From Peteryoungia desertarenae (lineage in GTDB: Bacteria > Pseudomonadota > Alphaproteobacteria > Rhizobiales > Rhizobiaceae), in assembly GCF_005860795.2 (NCBI RefSeq), contig NZ_CP058350.1, forward strand, positions 1,146,501-1,210,500: a DNA stretch of 64,000 bases, in the 5' to 3' direction. The position numbers were made by a program, and so were the translations under genes. The notes under the pieces are model-generated. The model was not told where the DNA came from. It made no database searches and saw only the letters and a list, made by a program, of their open reading frames with translations. Position 1 is the stretch's first letter. The number at the start of each line of letters is the position of its first letter. This document shows, piece by piece, positions 19,160-29,796 of the stretch.

Positions 19160-19309
19160 AAGGCAAAACTAGCTCCAGAAGGTGAGCCTTTTCAAGCCGC
19201 ATTTCGCCATCGCGCTTGAAAACAGCCTGATCCATCACCACCTATTGGCTATCAGGCGATCACGGGATAGCGTCAGAGTTGCATCGGGTTGCTTTATTAG
19301 CCTTAAAGC

Positions 19310-19470
19310 TTTGTTAAGCATCCCGCGCCATCCTGTGCGCAAGAGATGCTTGATGCGAAGGCAGATAGGTATCCTGACGATCGCATGTCGCGCTCGCATG
19401 GCTGACCACGGATGTACTGGCAGCAATGTGTGAAGCGTGATGGAAAGGCCGGTTTTCGCCGGCCTTTTTG
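19310..19470 (+). ncRNA. Candidate small RNA with intrinsic terminator
   Basis: The 327-bp gap between ybaK and the M20 peptidase ends in a strong plus-strand terminator: AAAGGCCGG (19444-19452), loop TTTTCG, CCGGCCTTT (19459-19467) and further Ts. No gene upstream reads into it, because ybaK points away. Two more hairpins precede it: AGCATC/GATGCT (19317-19322 with 19345-19350, enclosing GCGC/GCGC) and ATGCGA/TCGCAT (19353-19358 with 19381-19386). An independent RNA of about 150 nt is the simplest reading. A 26-codon reading frame also fits (19348-19431), so a small peptide is not excluded. Confidence 0.4.
19444..19470 (+). terminator. Rho-independent terminator
   Basis: Perfect 9-bp GC-rich stem AAAGGCCGG/CCGGCCTTT with a 6-nt loop and a run of five Ts on the plus strand. 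On the minus strand it would follow the end of the M20 peptidase gene and is preceded by a short A-run, so it may work in both directions. Confidence 0.8.
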
Positions 19471-19486
19471 CGTTTCTGATGCGGAT

Positions 19487-20875
<1,389 letters not shown>

Positions 20876-20988
20876 GTTATCGTCCTGAATGGATTGCAGT
20901 CCGGACGACGATAGATGAAAGGCCGAGGGCTTTCGAGGCTGGCTATAATTGAATTTTTGTTATTGATCCATTCATGAGGCGGCAGCGA

Positions 20989-21423
20989 TCAGCCAAGCTT
21001 GCGGGCATTGGCAATGGCCCAGCGGATGTATTCCTTCAGCAGTTCTCGTTCGAAACGCCGGAATCCGGTGAAGAGATCCATTTCCGCATCCTCTGCCGCA
21101 GCCAGGGCTTCGTCTTTCAACGCCCGTGCCTTTTCGGTCAGGAAAATCAGCTGTGCCCGCTTGTCATTTGGATGTGCGCGTCGCTCAATCAGGCCATCGC
21201 GCTCCATGCGTGACAGCGTATTGGCGATCGTTGCCTGTTCGACATCGATCCGATCCAGCAACTGCCTCTGGGTCAACCCCTCTTCGTTCCAGAGCTCGAT
21301 GAGAACCGGGAACTGGCCTGGCGAAAAGCCAAGCTTTTTTGCACGCAATTGGAGAGCACGTGAAAAGCCACGTGCAAGTTGGGCCGCGAGATATGTTGCA
21401 GACTCAGATCGATCGTAGGTCAT
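20989..21423 (-). CDS. MarR family transcriptional regulator
   Basis: A 144-residue winged-helix repressor. The recognition region is LTQRQLLDRIDVEQATIANTLSRMERDGLIERR, followed by the wing AHPNDKRAQLIFLTEKA and a C-terminal dimerisation helix. ATG at 21423 (MTYDRSES) is chosen over an in-frame start at 21645, which would add 74 residues spanning ordinary intergenic sequence. The gene next to polA in Sinorhizobium is, from memory, also a MarR regulator. The ligand and targets are unknown. Confidence 0.85.
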   Translation of the reverse strand: MTYDRSESATYLAAQLARGFSRALQLRAKKLGFSPGQFPVLIELWNEEGLTQRQLLDRIDVEQATIANTLSRMERDGLIERRAHPNDKRAQLIFLTEKARALKDEALAAAEDAEMDLFTGFRRFERELLKEYIRWAIANARKLG

Positions 21424-21557
21424 GCTTATCCGGTCAGATCGTGGACTGTCAGCGCAAAGAACCATCGCATGCGATGCAAACTGCAGGCTGGCCTGATTCA
21501 TCTCGCGGTTCAACCGGAAAAATCGCTCTTGAAACGCTAAGTCAGCAAGGGAAGGAT

Positions 21558-21680
21558 GGCCGTCGTGGAATTGAGGCGGGGACATCCACGACGGCCAAGA
21601 AATAGGGACAAAGGCCCGGAGAGGGGGGATAAGGCCTTTGTCCAAGTCTGAAGCGGCGGGGGACGAGCCTCATTCAGACT
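21558..21680 (-). ncRNA. Triple-hairpin small RNA upstream of polA (alpha-r7-like)
   Basis: Minus strand, 5' to 3': stem AGTCTGAA/TTCAGACT (21680-21645), perfect stem GGACAAAGGCC/GGCCTTTGTCC (21643-21606), perfect stem GGCCGTCGTGGA/TCCACGACGGCC (21596-21558). The three loops all expose C-rich stretches (CGTCCCCCGCC, ATCCCCCCTCTCC, TGTCCCCGCCTC), i.e. anti-Shine-Dalgarno-like sequence. The location between a MarR gene and polA matches, from memory, the Smr7C/alpha-r7 sRNA of Sinorhizobium meliloti. No long U-tract follows the last stem, so the 3' end and even the strand deserve a test. Confidence 0.6.
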
Positions 21681-21884
21681 ACGGCGTGATCAGTCGCCGA
21701 TGACTAGGAGATGATCCTTGGAATGTGGTTTTTCAAGGGATAGACGGATTACAAATCGGTAAGCTTTCCGTGATGCTGAGACGTGTCCATCGTGATCTGG
21801 CTCGGGCCGTGGCGGCCACGAAAATGAGCCAAGCGCCATCAAAGCGTGATGGACCTTTGTCGCCACCCGCGCTATCCATGCCTC

Positions 21885-24866
21885 ATGAAAAAAGGCGATC
21901 ATCTCTTCCTCATTGACGGCTCCGGGTTCATCTTCCGTGCCTTCCATGCAATCCCCCCGCTCAACCGCAAATCGGATGGCTTGCCGGTCAATGCCGTGTC
22001 GGGTTTCTGCAATATGCTGTGGAAGCTTCTGACTGATGCAAGAGACACGTCGGTCGGTGTCACGCCGACGCATCTGGCGGTGATTTTCGACTATTCGTCA
22101 ACGACGTTCCGCAAGGAAATCTACCCTGAATACAAGGCAAACCGCTCCGCACCGCCGGAGGACCTCGTGCCGCAATTCGGCCTGATCCGCCATGCTACCC
22201 GCGCCTTCAATCTGCCGTGTATCGAGACCGAAGGCTTCGAGGCCGACGATATCATAGCCACTTACGCAAGGGCCGCCGAGGCAATCGGGGCCGATGTGAC
22301 CATCGTTTCGTCTGACAAAGACCTGATGCAGTTGGTGACCCCAAATGTGCATATGTATGACGCCATGAAGGACAAGCAGATCGGTATTCCGGACGTCATC
22401 GAAAAGTGGGGCGTGACCCCGGACAAGATGATCGATCTGCAGGCTATGACCGGTGACTCGACCGACAATGTTCCGGGTATCCCAGGCATTGGTCCAAAGA
22501 CAGCCGCTCAGCTTCTCGAAGAATTCGGCGACCTTGAAACGCTCCTCGCCCGGGCTGGCGAGATCAAGCAGGTCAAGCGCCGCGAAAACATCATCGCCAA
22601 TGCCGAGCTTGCCCGCATTTCCCGCAAACTGGTGGAGCTCAGAACGAATGTTCCGCTCGACATGGCACTGGATCAACTGACCCTGGAAAAGCAGGATGGT
22701 GCAAAACTGATCGCCTTCCTAAAAGCCATGGAATTCACCACGCTCACCCGGCGCGTGGCAGAAGCCTGCGATTGCGACGCCGCCGCCATTGAGCCAGCCG
22801 CAGTACCTGTCGAGTGGGGTGAGGAGGCGCGCGGTCCTGACCTCGATAAGGGGGATGCTGCAACGGAACAAAAAGCTGCGGCGAGCGAGACTGCGAATAC
22901 GGAGGTCTCGGACAAGCAGGATCTGGAAGGCAACAAACCGTCTGAGCTTGCCAGGACCCGTGCGGAAGCCTTTGCTTCCCATCCGATTGACCGCACGCGC
23001 TATGTGACGATCCGCGATATTGCGACGCTTCAGGCCTGGATTGCGGAAGCGCGTGAGACCGGCCTCGTGGCATTTGATACGGAAACCACCTCGCTCGATC
23101 CAATGCAGGCCGAGCTCGTTGGCGTATCGCTCGCATTGCAGGATAACCGGACCTCGCCAGCATCAGCGATGATCAAGGCCGCTTATGTGCCGCTCGCCCA
23201 CAAGACGGGTGTCGGCGATCTCCTGGGCGGTGGTCATGCGGAAAACCAGATCCCCATGGGTGAGGCGCTCTCGGCGCTGAAGGATCTGTTGGAGGATCCG
23301 TCCGTCCTGAAAATCGCCCAGAACCTGAAATATGATTACCTTGTCATGAAGCGCCACGGGATCGTGATCCAGAGCTTCGACGACACCATGCTGATGTCTT
23401 ATGTTCTGGACGCGGGCAAAGGCAATCACGGTATGGACGGACTTTCGGAAAAGTGGCTCGGCCATACTCCGATCGCCTACAAGGATGTCGCCGGATCGGG
23501 CAAGTCCGCCGTGACCTTCGATCTGGTAGACATCGACAAGGCAACCGCCTACGCGGCTGAGGATGCCGATGTGACCCTTCGTCTGTGGCTTGTCCTGAAG
23601 CCGCGCCTTGTCGCTGAAGGTCTGACCCGCATCTACGAGCGGCTGGAACGTCCGCTTGTACCCGTGCTCGCCGAGATGGAGGAACGCGGGATTACCGTCG
23701 ACCGCCAGATCCTCTCGCGTCTCTCCGGTGAATTGGCGCAAAAGGCCGCCGCTGCCGAGGACGAGGTCTATGAGCTTGCCGGCGAGCGGTTCAATATCGG
23801 CTCGCCCAAGCAGCTTGGAGACATCCTCTTCGGCAAACTAGGTCTGCCGGGAGGCTCCAAGACCAAGACCGGCCAATGGTCCACCTCCGCCCAGGTTCTC
23901 GAAGATCTCGCCGCCGAGGGTGCGCCTTTGCCGCGCAAGATCGTCGACTGGCGCCAGCTGACCAAGCTCAAATCCACTTACACCGATGCGCTTCCGGGTT
24001 ACATCCATCCAGTAACCAAGCGAGTCCACACCGGCTATTCGCTCGCCTCGACGACCACTGGCCGGCTGTCATCGTCCGAGCCGAACCTGCAGAACATCCC
24101 CGTCCGCACCGCCGAAGGCCGCAAGATCCGTACGGCCTTCATTTCGACGCCGGGCCACAAGCTGCTGTCCGCCGACTACAGTCAGATCGAACTGCGTGTG
24201 CTCGCCCATGTCGCCGACATACCGCAGCTGCGTCAGGCTTTCGCCGATGGCGTCGATATCCATGCCATGACGGCGTCGGAAATGTTCGGCGTGCCGGTCG
24301 AAGGCATGCCGTCGGAAGTCCGCCGCCGCGCCAAGGCGATCAACTTCGGCATCATCTACGGCATTTCCGCCTTCGGCCTTGCCAACCAGCTTGGCATCGA
24401 GCGTTCCGAAGCAGGCGATTACATCAAGAAGTATTTCGAGCGCTTCCCCGGCATCAAGGACTACATGGAGAGCACCAAGGCCTTTGCCCGCGAGCACGGC
24501 TATGTCGAAACCATCTTCGGTCGACGGGCCCACTACCCGGAGATCAAGTCATCGAACCCGTCCATGCGCGCCTTCAACGAGCGCGCCGCGATCAACGCGC
24601 CGATCCAGGGCTCCGCTGCCGATATCATCCGCCGGGCCATGATCAAGATCGAGCCTGCCCTTGCCGCGGCCGGTCTTGCCGAACAGGTGCGCATGCTGCT
24701 GCAGGTCCATGACGAACTGATCTTCGAGGTCGAGGATGGGGCGATCGACAAGGTCCTGCCGGTCATCGTCTCCACCATGGAACAGGCGGCCATGCCGGCA
24801 ATATCGATGCGCGTTCCGCTGAAGGTGGATGCCCGCGCTGCACAGAATTGGGATGAAGCGCATTAG
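21885..24866 (+). CDS. polA: DNA polymerase I
   Basis: Three-domain repair and Okazaki-fragment polymerase, 993 residues. The N-terminal 5' nuclease begins HLFLIDGSGFIFRAFHA and has GFEADDIIATYA and GDSTDNVPGIPGIGPKTA. An acidic, low-complexity linker occupies about 300-360. The 3'-5' exonuclease appears intact: VAFDTETTSLDP places Asp398 and Glu400. The polymerase domain has LLSADYSQIELRVLAH, the O-helix RRRAKAINFGIIYG and LLQVHDELIFEV. ATG at 21885 (MKKGDHLF) gives the family N-terminus. Confidence 0.98.
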   Translation: MKKGDHLFLIDGSGFIFRAFHAIPPLNRKSDGLPVNAVSGFCNMLWKLLTDARDTSVGVTPTHLAVIFDYSSTTFRKEIYPEYKANRSAPPEDLVPQFGLIRHATRAFNLPCIETEGFEADDIIATYARAAEAIGADVTIVSSDKDLMQLVTPNVHMYDAMKDKQIGIPDVIEKWGVTPDKMIDLQAMTGDSTDNVPGIPGIGPKTAAQLLEEFGDLETLLARAGEIKQVKRRENIIANAELARISRKLVELRTNVPLDMALDQLTLEKQDGAKLIAFLKAMEFTTLTRRVAEACDCDAAAIEPAAVPVEWGEEARGPDLDKGDAATEQKAAASETANTEVSDKQDLEGNKPSELARTRAEAFASHPIDRTRYVTIRDIATLQAWIAEARETGLVAFDTETTSLDPMQAELVGVSLALQDNRTSPASAMIKAAYVPLAHKTGVGDLLGGGHAENQIPMGEALSALKDLLEDPSVLKIAQNLKYDYLVMKRHGIVIQSFDDTMLMSYVLDAGKGNHGMDGLSEKWLGHTPIAYKDVAGSGKSAVTFDLVDIDKATAYAAEDADVTLRLWLVLKPRLVAEGLTRIYERLERPLVPVLAEMEERGITVDRQILSRLSGELAQKAAAAEDEVYELAGERFNIGSPKQLGDILFGKLGLPGGSKTKTGQWSTSAQVLEDLAAEGAPLPRKIVDWRQLTKLKSTYTDALPGYIHPVTKRVHTGYSLASTTTGRLSSSEPNLQNIPVRTAEGRKIRTAFISTPGHKLLSADYSQIELRVLAHVADIPQLRQAFADGVDIHAMTASEMFGVPVEGMPSEVRRRAKAINFGIIYGISAFGLANQLGIERSEAGDYIKKYFERFPGIKDYMESTKAFAREHGYVETIFGRRAHYPEIKSSNPSMRAFNERAAINAPIQGSAADIIRRAMIKIEPALAAAGLAEQVRMLLQVHDELIFEVEDGAIDKVLPVIVSTMEQAAMPAISMRVPLKVDARAAQNWDEAH

Positions 24867-24960
24867 AGGACCATTGTGACATTGATACCCGCTTGCAGAG
24901 CGCTTGAGGATCAAATGTCGGAACTGCATAACCATGCGCCATGCAAACAGGAGAACTGGC

Positions 24961-25749
24961 TTGGCCTTTACCAGCATCAACGGCAACGTCGTCCATTATG
25001 AACTGATCGGCGAGGCGAAAGCCAAAAACCTGATCGTCTTCTCGAACGGTTTGGGCACTGACTTCCGCATCTGGTTGCCGCTCTTCGACGAGCTCGGCGA
25101 TGATGTCTCGGTTTTGCTCTATGACAGCCGCGGACATGGTCTGTCCGGTGGTGCCGAAAAACCCTTCGGCATGGCAGATCTGGTTTCGGATCTGGCCGGA
25201 CTCTGCGACGCCTTGGGGATCAGAAAGGCAACTTTCTGTGGCCTCTCCGTTGGTGGCCTCGTCTGCCAGGGCCTGTGGCAGGCCCGCCCGGATCTCTTTC
25301 GCAAGCTTGTTCTCTGCGATACCGCACCACGAATTGCGACGGCCGAAATCTGGAGCGAGCGCATGAGCATGATCGAATCCGGTGGGCTGGAAGCTGCCGC
25401 AGACGGAGCCATGCAGCGCTGGTTCACCCCGGTCTTTCATGAGGAGCAGAAGGATGCGCTGGCAGGTTACAGGCTGATGATGACGCGGCAGTCCAAAGCC
25501 GGCTATCTGTCGACCTGTGCCGCCCTGCGCGATACCGATTTCTCAGCTGTTCTGCCGACGATCTCTGTACCAACGCTGTTTGTAGTGGGTGATCAGGATG
25601 GTTCAACCCCGCCCGAGGTCGTGGAGAAGGGCTCAACGCTTGTTCCCGGCGCCCGTTTCGAAGTGATCGAGGATTGCGCCCATATCCCGAGCGTCGAACA
25701 ACCGGAAGCTCTGGCGGCTCTGCTTCAGGACTTCATCCGCAAGGGTTGA
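24961..25749 (+). CDS. Alpha/beta hydrolase, 3-oxoadipate enol-lactonase-like
   Basis: A 262-residue alpha/beta hydrolase. The nucleophile is Ser96 in FCGLSVGGLVCQ, the acid is in FVVGDQDGSTPP and the His in EDCAHIPSVEQPE. The order and spacing resemble PcaD (3-oxoadipate enol-lactonase of the protocatechuate pathway), but no other pca gene is nearby, so the substrate is open. The start is TTG at 24961, with AGGAG seven bases upstream (24948-24953). It lies 94 bp after polA and is convergent with phnN. Confidence 0.82.
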   Translation: MAFTSINGNVVHYELIGEAKAKNLIVFSNGLGTDFRIWLPLFDELGDDVSVLLYDSRGHGLSGGAEKPFGMADLVSDLAGLCDALGIRKATFCGLSVGGLVCQGLWQARPDLFRKLVLCDTAPRIATAEIWSERMSMIESGGLEAAADGAMQRWFTPVFHEEQKDALAGYRLMMTRQSKAGYLSTCAALRDTDFSAVLPTISVPTLFVVGDQDGSTPPEVVEKGSTLVPGARFEVIEDCAHIPSVEQPEALAALLQDFIRKG

Positions 25750-25756
25750 TCCGGCG

Positions 25757-26356
25757 TCAGGCCTTGCCGTCGATGAGCGCCTTGATGATGGATAGGAAGC
25801 GTTCGCCCGCAGTCTCCAGCGGGCCGCTATTGTCTATTGTCACGCTTGAAAAGCGCTCATGGATGCCGACGCTGTCAGCCCGCTCCAGCCGGAGAGCGAT
25901 GTCGACCGTCGACTCGCGACCGCGTTTGTCAAGCCGCTCTGCCAGGATCTCCGGTCGCGCAACGATGTTGACGATCAGCAGTGACGGAAAGGCGTCCTTG
26001 AACCGGTCAAGGACGGCACGCGAACCATTGGCGATAACCACATGGCCCTTCGCCAGTTCATCCCGAACGCTGGCGGGGATACCATAGCGCAATCCGTGCG
26101 CAGTCCAATCCACGGCGAAGTCACCGGCACGCAGCCGGGTTTCGAATTCACTCTCCGAAAGCGCTTCATGCTGCTCGCCTCCAGCATCGGCTGGGCGAGT
26201 GATCAGGCGGCGGACAAGGTGGATATCCGGTCGCTCCCCAATACGAGACAGCGCATAGCCGATCACGCTGTCCTTGCCGGCGCCACTCGGGCCGACCACG
26301 ACCACCATGGTGCCCGCATCGGGCAAGATCTCGCGGGACTGCGCCGTCTCTGCCAT
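25757..26356 (-). CDS. phnN: Ribose 1,5-bisphosphate phosphokinase PhnN
   Basis: Makes PRPP from ribose 1,5-bisphosphate, the last salvage step after C-P lyase. The 199 residues follow the guanylate-kinase fold: P-loop VVGPSGAGKDSV at 21-32, RRLITRPADAGGEQHEALSESEF, and AHGLRYGIPASV. Its first codon overlaps the phnM stop, so it ends the phosphonate operon, with only 7 bp separating it from the convergent hydrolase. Confidence 0.93.
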   Translation of the reverse strand: MAETAQSREILPDAGTMVVVVGPSGAGKDSVIGYALSRIGERPDIHLVRRLITRPADAGGEQHEALSESEFETRLRAGDFAVDWTAHGLRYGIPASVRDELAKGHVVIANGSRAVLDRFKDAFPSLLIVNIVARPEILAERLDKRGRESTVDIALRLERADSVGIHERFSSVTIDNSGPLETAGERFLSIIKALIDGKA

Positions 26357-27492
26357 CAGGCCACCCTCTGACCCTCGCGCCAGACAGCGCGCACGACCGG
26401 AACACCTTCGTGACGGCGAACACGCACGAGGTCGGCCCGCAGTCCGGCTGCAATCCGCCCGCGATCATCAAGCGCAACGGTCCGGGCCGGCGTCGATGTG
26501 ACCATGGCAAGCGCCTGCGGAAGGCTCATGTCCTCCAGTTCGTCGGCCAGCACGAAGGGCGCGTGAAGAAGGCTCAGCGGCACATAATCCGAAGACAGGA
26601 CGTCAAGCACGCCTCGCTCGGCCAGATCGCGGGCGGCGATATTGCCGGAATGCGACTTGCCGCGCACGACATTCGGCGCTCCCATCAAAACGCTCATTCC
26701 CGCCTCATGCGAAGCATCGGCTGCATCAAGGCTGGTCGGGAACTCGGCAAGCTTGATGCCATAGCCCTTGGCTTCCTCCACATGCTCAAGCGTCGCGTCA
26801 TCATGGCTCGCCAGGGTAATCCCCTTTGCCGCACAAAGCCGGGCAAGCGTCTCGCGGTGTGGCGCGGCGAACCGGGCGGATGCTTCCTGACGACGCGCAA
26901 CGAAGTGGGCGAACTCTTCATCCGAAAGGCCGCGCTTGGTTTTGTAGTAGAGCGTGTACTGCTCCATGGTCTGGAACTGACGCTGACCGGGTGCATGGTC
27001 CATCAGTGAAACGAGGCGGACGAATGGATCCTGCTCAAAGTCGGAAAAGTGATCAAGCACGTCCGAGGCTGACACCTCGCAGCGCAGATGCAGGAGGTGA
27101 TCGGCTCGCAGACGGTCTTCGCGCTGCGCCTGCTGGATGGCATCCGCCATCTCACGCATCTCGCCCTTGGCGAATCCACCGTCTTCGTCGGAGCCCATGC
27201 GCAGGCAGTCAAAGACGGTGGTGATCCCTGACGTCACGACCTGCGCATCATGGGCCTGAATAGCGGAGACCTTGTGCCAGCGCACACCGGGCCGGGGGGA
27301 GTAATGGGCTTCTAGGTGATCGGTATGAAGTTCGATCAGGCCCGCGATCAGGTAGTCCCCCTGCAAATCTTCGCCGGTCTGGGTCCTTCCTTCGGTGATA
27401 TCGACAATCTTGCCGTCAACGATCTTGATGCTTCCGTTCAGGATACTGTCGTCCAGAACGATCTGCGCGTTGGTGAGAATGGTTTCAGACAT
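26356..27492 (-). CDS. phnM: Alpha-D-ribose 1-methylphosphonate 5-triphosphate diphosphohydrolase PhnM
   Basis: Amidohydrolase-superfamily enzyme that removes pyrophosphate from the triphosphate intermediate of the C-P lyase path. The 378 residues contain the metal-binding IAGLIELHTDHLEAH, LASHDDATLEHVEEA and SSDYVPLSLL, matching PhnM. ATG at 27492 (MSETILTNAQIV) is chosen over the upstream in-frame 27573, which lacks family similarity. It follows the 2H-phosphoesterase-like gene by 17 bp. Confidence 0.95.
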   Translation of the reverse strand: MSETILTNAQIVLDDSILNGSIKIVDGKIVDITEGRTQTGEDLQGDYLIAGLIELHTDHLEAHYSPRPGVRWHKVSAIQAHDAQVVTSGITTVFDCLRMGSDEDGGFAKGEMREMADAIQQAQREDRLRADHLLHLRCEVSASDVLDHFSDFEQDPFVRLVSLMDHAPGQRQFQTMEQYTLYYKTKRGLSDEEFAHFVARRQEASARFAAPHRETLARLCAAKGITLASHDDATLEHVEEAKGYGIKLAEFPTSLDAADASHEAGMSVLMGAPNVVRGKSHSGNIAARDLAERGVLDVLSSDYVPLSLLHAPFVLADELEDMSLPQALAMVTSTPARTVALDDRGRIAAGLRADLVRVRRHEGVPVVRAVWREGQRVA

Positions 27493-27509
27493 GTTTTCAG
27501 CCGTTCGTT

Positions 27510-28196
27510 TTATGCAGCCAGTGGCTGCCAGGAATGGACGAGGAAGGGCGCGCCGCGCTCGGCTTCGACACAAAGCGCAAGGCCATTGAGGGAAAGAGGC
27601 TGACCCGTGTGGTCAGCGAACTCGCGCTGAAGCACGTCCGCCATCACCGGGGCTTGTTCGCCGGACACTGGACCCGTCAGTGTCATGTGGAAGCGGAAAT
27701 TCTCAAAGATATACGGATAACCGAAATTGAAGAGATTGTAACGCTGGCTTTCGCTCAGCCGCTCCGGATTGCGCCTTGCAATGTCCGCTTCGCCAAGCGG
27801 CGCACGAAAGGGCTCGAATGCCCTGACGACAGACGCAGCGAAATCCTGCAGCTTCGGCGATGGCGCCTGTGGAACCAACGCAAAGAAGGCCCCGAGCTGT
27901 CCCACGACGATGGCGGGAATGTCGAAAGCGGCATGGGACTTACAGAAGCCTTCGAAAGCTGTGACCAGTTCGACCTCGGCGCAATCGTTGGCCAGTTCAA
28001 ACGGTGCCTTGAGCGTGGCGTGGAAGCCATAGCGACGGGGATCGTCAGTGAGTGTCTTCAGCGACGCCGCATCAAACGTGTCGCGTTTTTCCAGTGTCGA
28101 AGTGTCACCCGTGAAGACGTTGCGACCCAGCCAGGCTGACGCGGAATGCGTCAGCGGGTGATCGGCGGCAGGGGTGAAGTAGACGGCATAGCGCAA
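27510..28196 (-). CDS. DUF1045 family 2H-phosphoesterase-like protein, phosphonate cluster
   Basis: About 228 residues. Two H-x-T motifs, YGFHATLKAPF and FRFHMTLTGP, identify the 2H phosphoesterase fold, in which the paired His-Thr motifs cleave cyclic phosphates. DUF1045 proteins recur in rhizobial C-P lyase operons. A role in opening 5-phosphoribosyl cyclic phosphate (the work of PhnP elsewhere; no phnP is seen here) is an inference. The start is uncertain: TTG at 28196 gives the usual (M)RYAVYFTP start, while ATG at 28247 would add 17 residues. Confidence 0.8.
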   Translation of the reverse strand: MRYAVYFTPAADHPLTHSASAWLGRNVFTGDTSTLEKRDTFDAASLKTLTDDPRRYGFHATLKAPFELANDCAEVELVTAFEGFCKSHAAFDIPAIVVGQLGAFFALVPQAPSPKLQDFAASVVRAFEPFRAPLGEADIARRNPERLSESQRYNLFNFGYPYIFENFRFHMTLTGPVSGEQAPVMADVLQREFADHTGQPLSLNGLALCVEAERGAPFLVHSWQPLAA

Positions 28197-28253
28197 GGCG
28201 TTAATCCATGAAGCTGAACGGCGGACCCGGTTTGCGCCCGCCGGCAATCGTGA

Positions 28254-29789
28254 TCAGTGACGACTCTTGCCGATCAGGCGAGAGCGAAGGCTATTGGAAA
28301 TCATGTCGAAAACGAAGACCACCAGCAGGATCAACAGCACCATATAGGCGACATTTTCCCAGTCCGAATTGGTGCGCATGGCTTCCCAGAGTTTCAGGCC
28401 GATGCCGCCCGCACCAACGGCACCGATAATGGTTGCCGAACGCGTGTTGCTTTCCCAGAAATAGAGCGCCTGGGAGGCAAAGACCGGCAGCACCTGCGGC
28501 AGGACGCCAAATCTCTGGACGGCTGCGGGTGACGCGCCAACCGACTTCACCCCCTCGCGCTGCTTGTCGTCGATGTTCTCCAGCGCCTCGGCATAGAGCT
28601 TGCCGAGCGTTCCGCTGTCCGTCACGAAGATGGCCGAGATACCGGCAAGCGGTCCAGGGCCGAAGGCGCGGGTGAAAAACAGCGCCCAGATCAGCATGTC
28701 GACCGAACGGACAAAGTCGAAGAAGCGCTTGGTCACCTGATTGAGGATGGTGCTGCGCGTGATGTTTCGTGCCGCGACAAACGACAGCGGAAACGCGATC
28801 AGCATGGCAAAAAGGGTGCCGACAAAGGCCATGACGATGGTCTGGAGCAGTTTCGTCCAGACGTCGAGATGCTGCCACGATGCATTGTAGAGAAAGTTGT
28901 CCCAGGCCAGCGCCAGATTGCTCATCTGCGGATTGATACGCTCTCCGGATGTTACGCTCTGAAGGACGTCACCAGCCGACATCCCGAAGAAGGGAGAATT
29001 GGTGTCAAAGACGAAGTTCTCCCAGCCGAAGAAACGCTTGCGGACACGGACCCGGTCCGAGGAAACGTCTATCCATCCGGCAGAGCCGAAATAGGCGACA
29101 ACCCGCCCGCCCTCAGTCCGCTGTTCCACCCATTCGGCACCTGGTCCCTCGACGGTAACGGTATCGCGTAGCTGGTCCAGCAGGAGATTGACCGTTTCAT
29201 CGCCACGAACAAGGGTCACCCTGTCTCCGACAATGTCGATGTCCGCGCTGCTGCCCAGCGCGATACGGGCCTGCGTGATCACCTCTTCCGTAACGACGGA
29301 CGGTTCTGACGCTGCAGGTTCTGATCCCGTTGTTGTGGTCGTGCCCTGCGGCGTTGGCGATGCCATGAAGCTGAAGGATGAACTCGGCCTCGGCGCCGCC
29401 GGTTGAGCGTCGGGTGTCTCTACGTCGCTTGCCGATGCAGATCGGGTCATCGTCTCGCGCGTTGTCTCGATCCAGCTGGGGTTGGGATTGGGGCCAATGG
29501 GATCGAAACGCGGATAGCTGATGCTGATTGCCCCATCGGAAGCGATGTCGAATTCAGGACGGATCTCATAGCTCACCCAGTCGGCGAGGTAGTTGCCAGC
29601 GATGCCCCAATTCGCCTGGGACATGGTCTTGCCGATCGCAAAGAACCACCAGCAGAAGACAAAATAAAGGGCGACGACGCCGATCGAAATCGGCATGCGA
29701 TACCGCTGCCAGATGCTGCGCTCCAGCACATGCGGATAGCGCTCGGCCAGACGGTTCAACTCGGCAGTGTTGGTCAGTGTCATGGACAT
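28254..29789 (-). CDS. phnE: Phosphonate/phosphate ABC transporter permease with large periplasmic insert (PhnE/PhoT-like)
   Basis: Inner-membrane permease of 511 residues, almost twice the usual PhnE length. One N-terminal helix (about 35-55) is followed by roughly 230 extra residues before the normal permease core. The insert includes a Ser/Thr/Pro/Ala-rich stretch (about 130-175) and a beta-rich module (DIDIVGDRVTLVRGDETVNL). The core has the EAA-type loop (VGASPAAVQRFGVLPQVLP) and the NTRSATIIGAVGAGGIG motif. ATG at 29789 with GAGG seven bases upstream. It pairs with the adjacent second permease; from memory it corresponds to PhoT of the rhizobial PhoCDET system. Confidence 0.9.
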   Translation of the reverse strand: MSMTLTNTAELNRLAERYPHVLERSIWQRYRMPISIGVVALYFVFCWWFFAIGKTMSQANWGIAGNYLADWVSYEIRPEFDIASDGAISISYPRFDPIGPNPNPSWIETTRETMTRSASASDVETPDAQPAAPRPSSSFSFMASPTPQGTTTTTGSEPAASEPSVVTEEVITQARIALGSSADIDIVGDRVTLVRGDETVNLLLDQLRDTVTVEGPGAEWVEQRTEGGRVVAYFGSAGWIDVSSDRVRVRKRFFGWENFVFDTNSPFFGMSAGDVLQSVTSGERINPQMSNLALAWDNFLYNASWQHLDVWTKLLQTIVMAFVGTLFAMLIAFPLSFVAARNITRSTILNQVTKRFFDFVRSVDMLIWALFFTRAFGPGPLAGISAIFVTDSGTLGKLYAEALENIDDKQREGVKSVGASPAAVQRFGVLPQVLPVFASQALYFWESNTRSATIIGAVGAGGIGLKLWEAMRTNSDWENVAYMVLLILLVVFVFDMISNSLRSRLIGKSRH

Positions 29790-29796
29790 GGTTACC

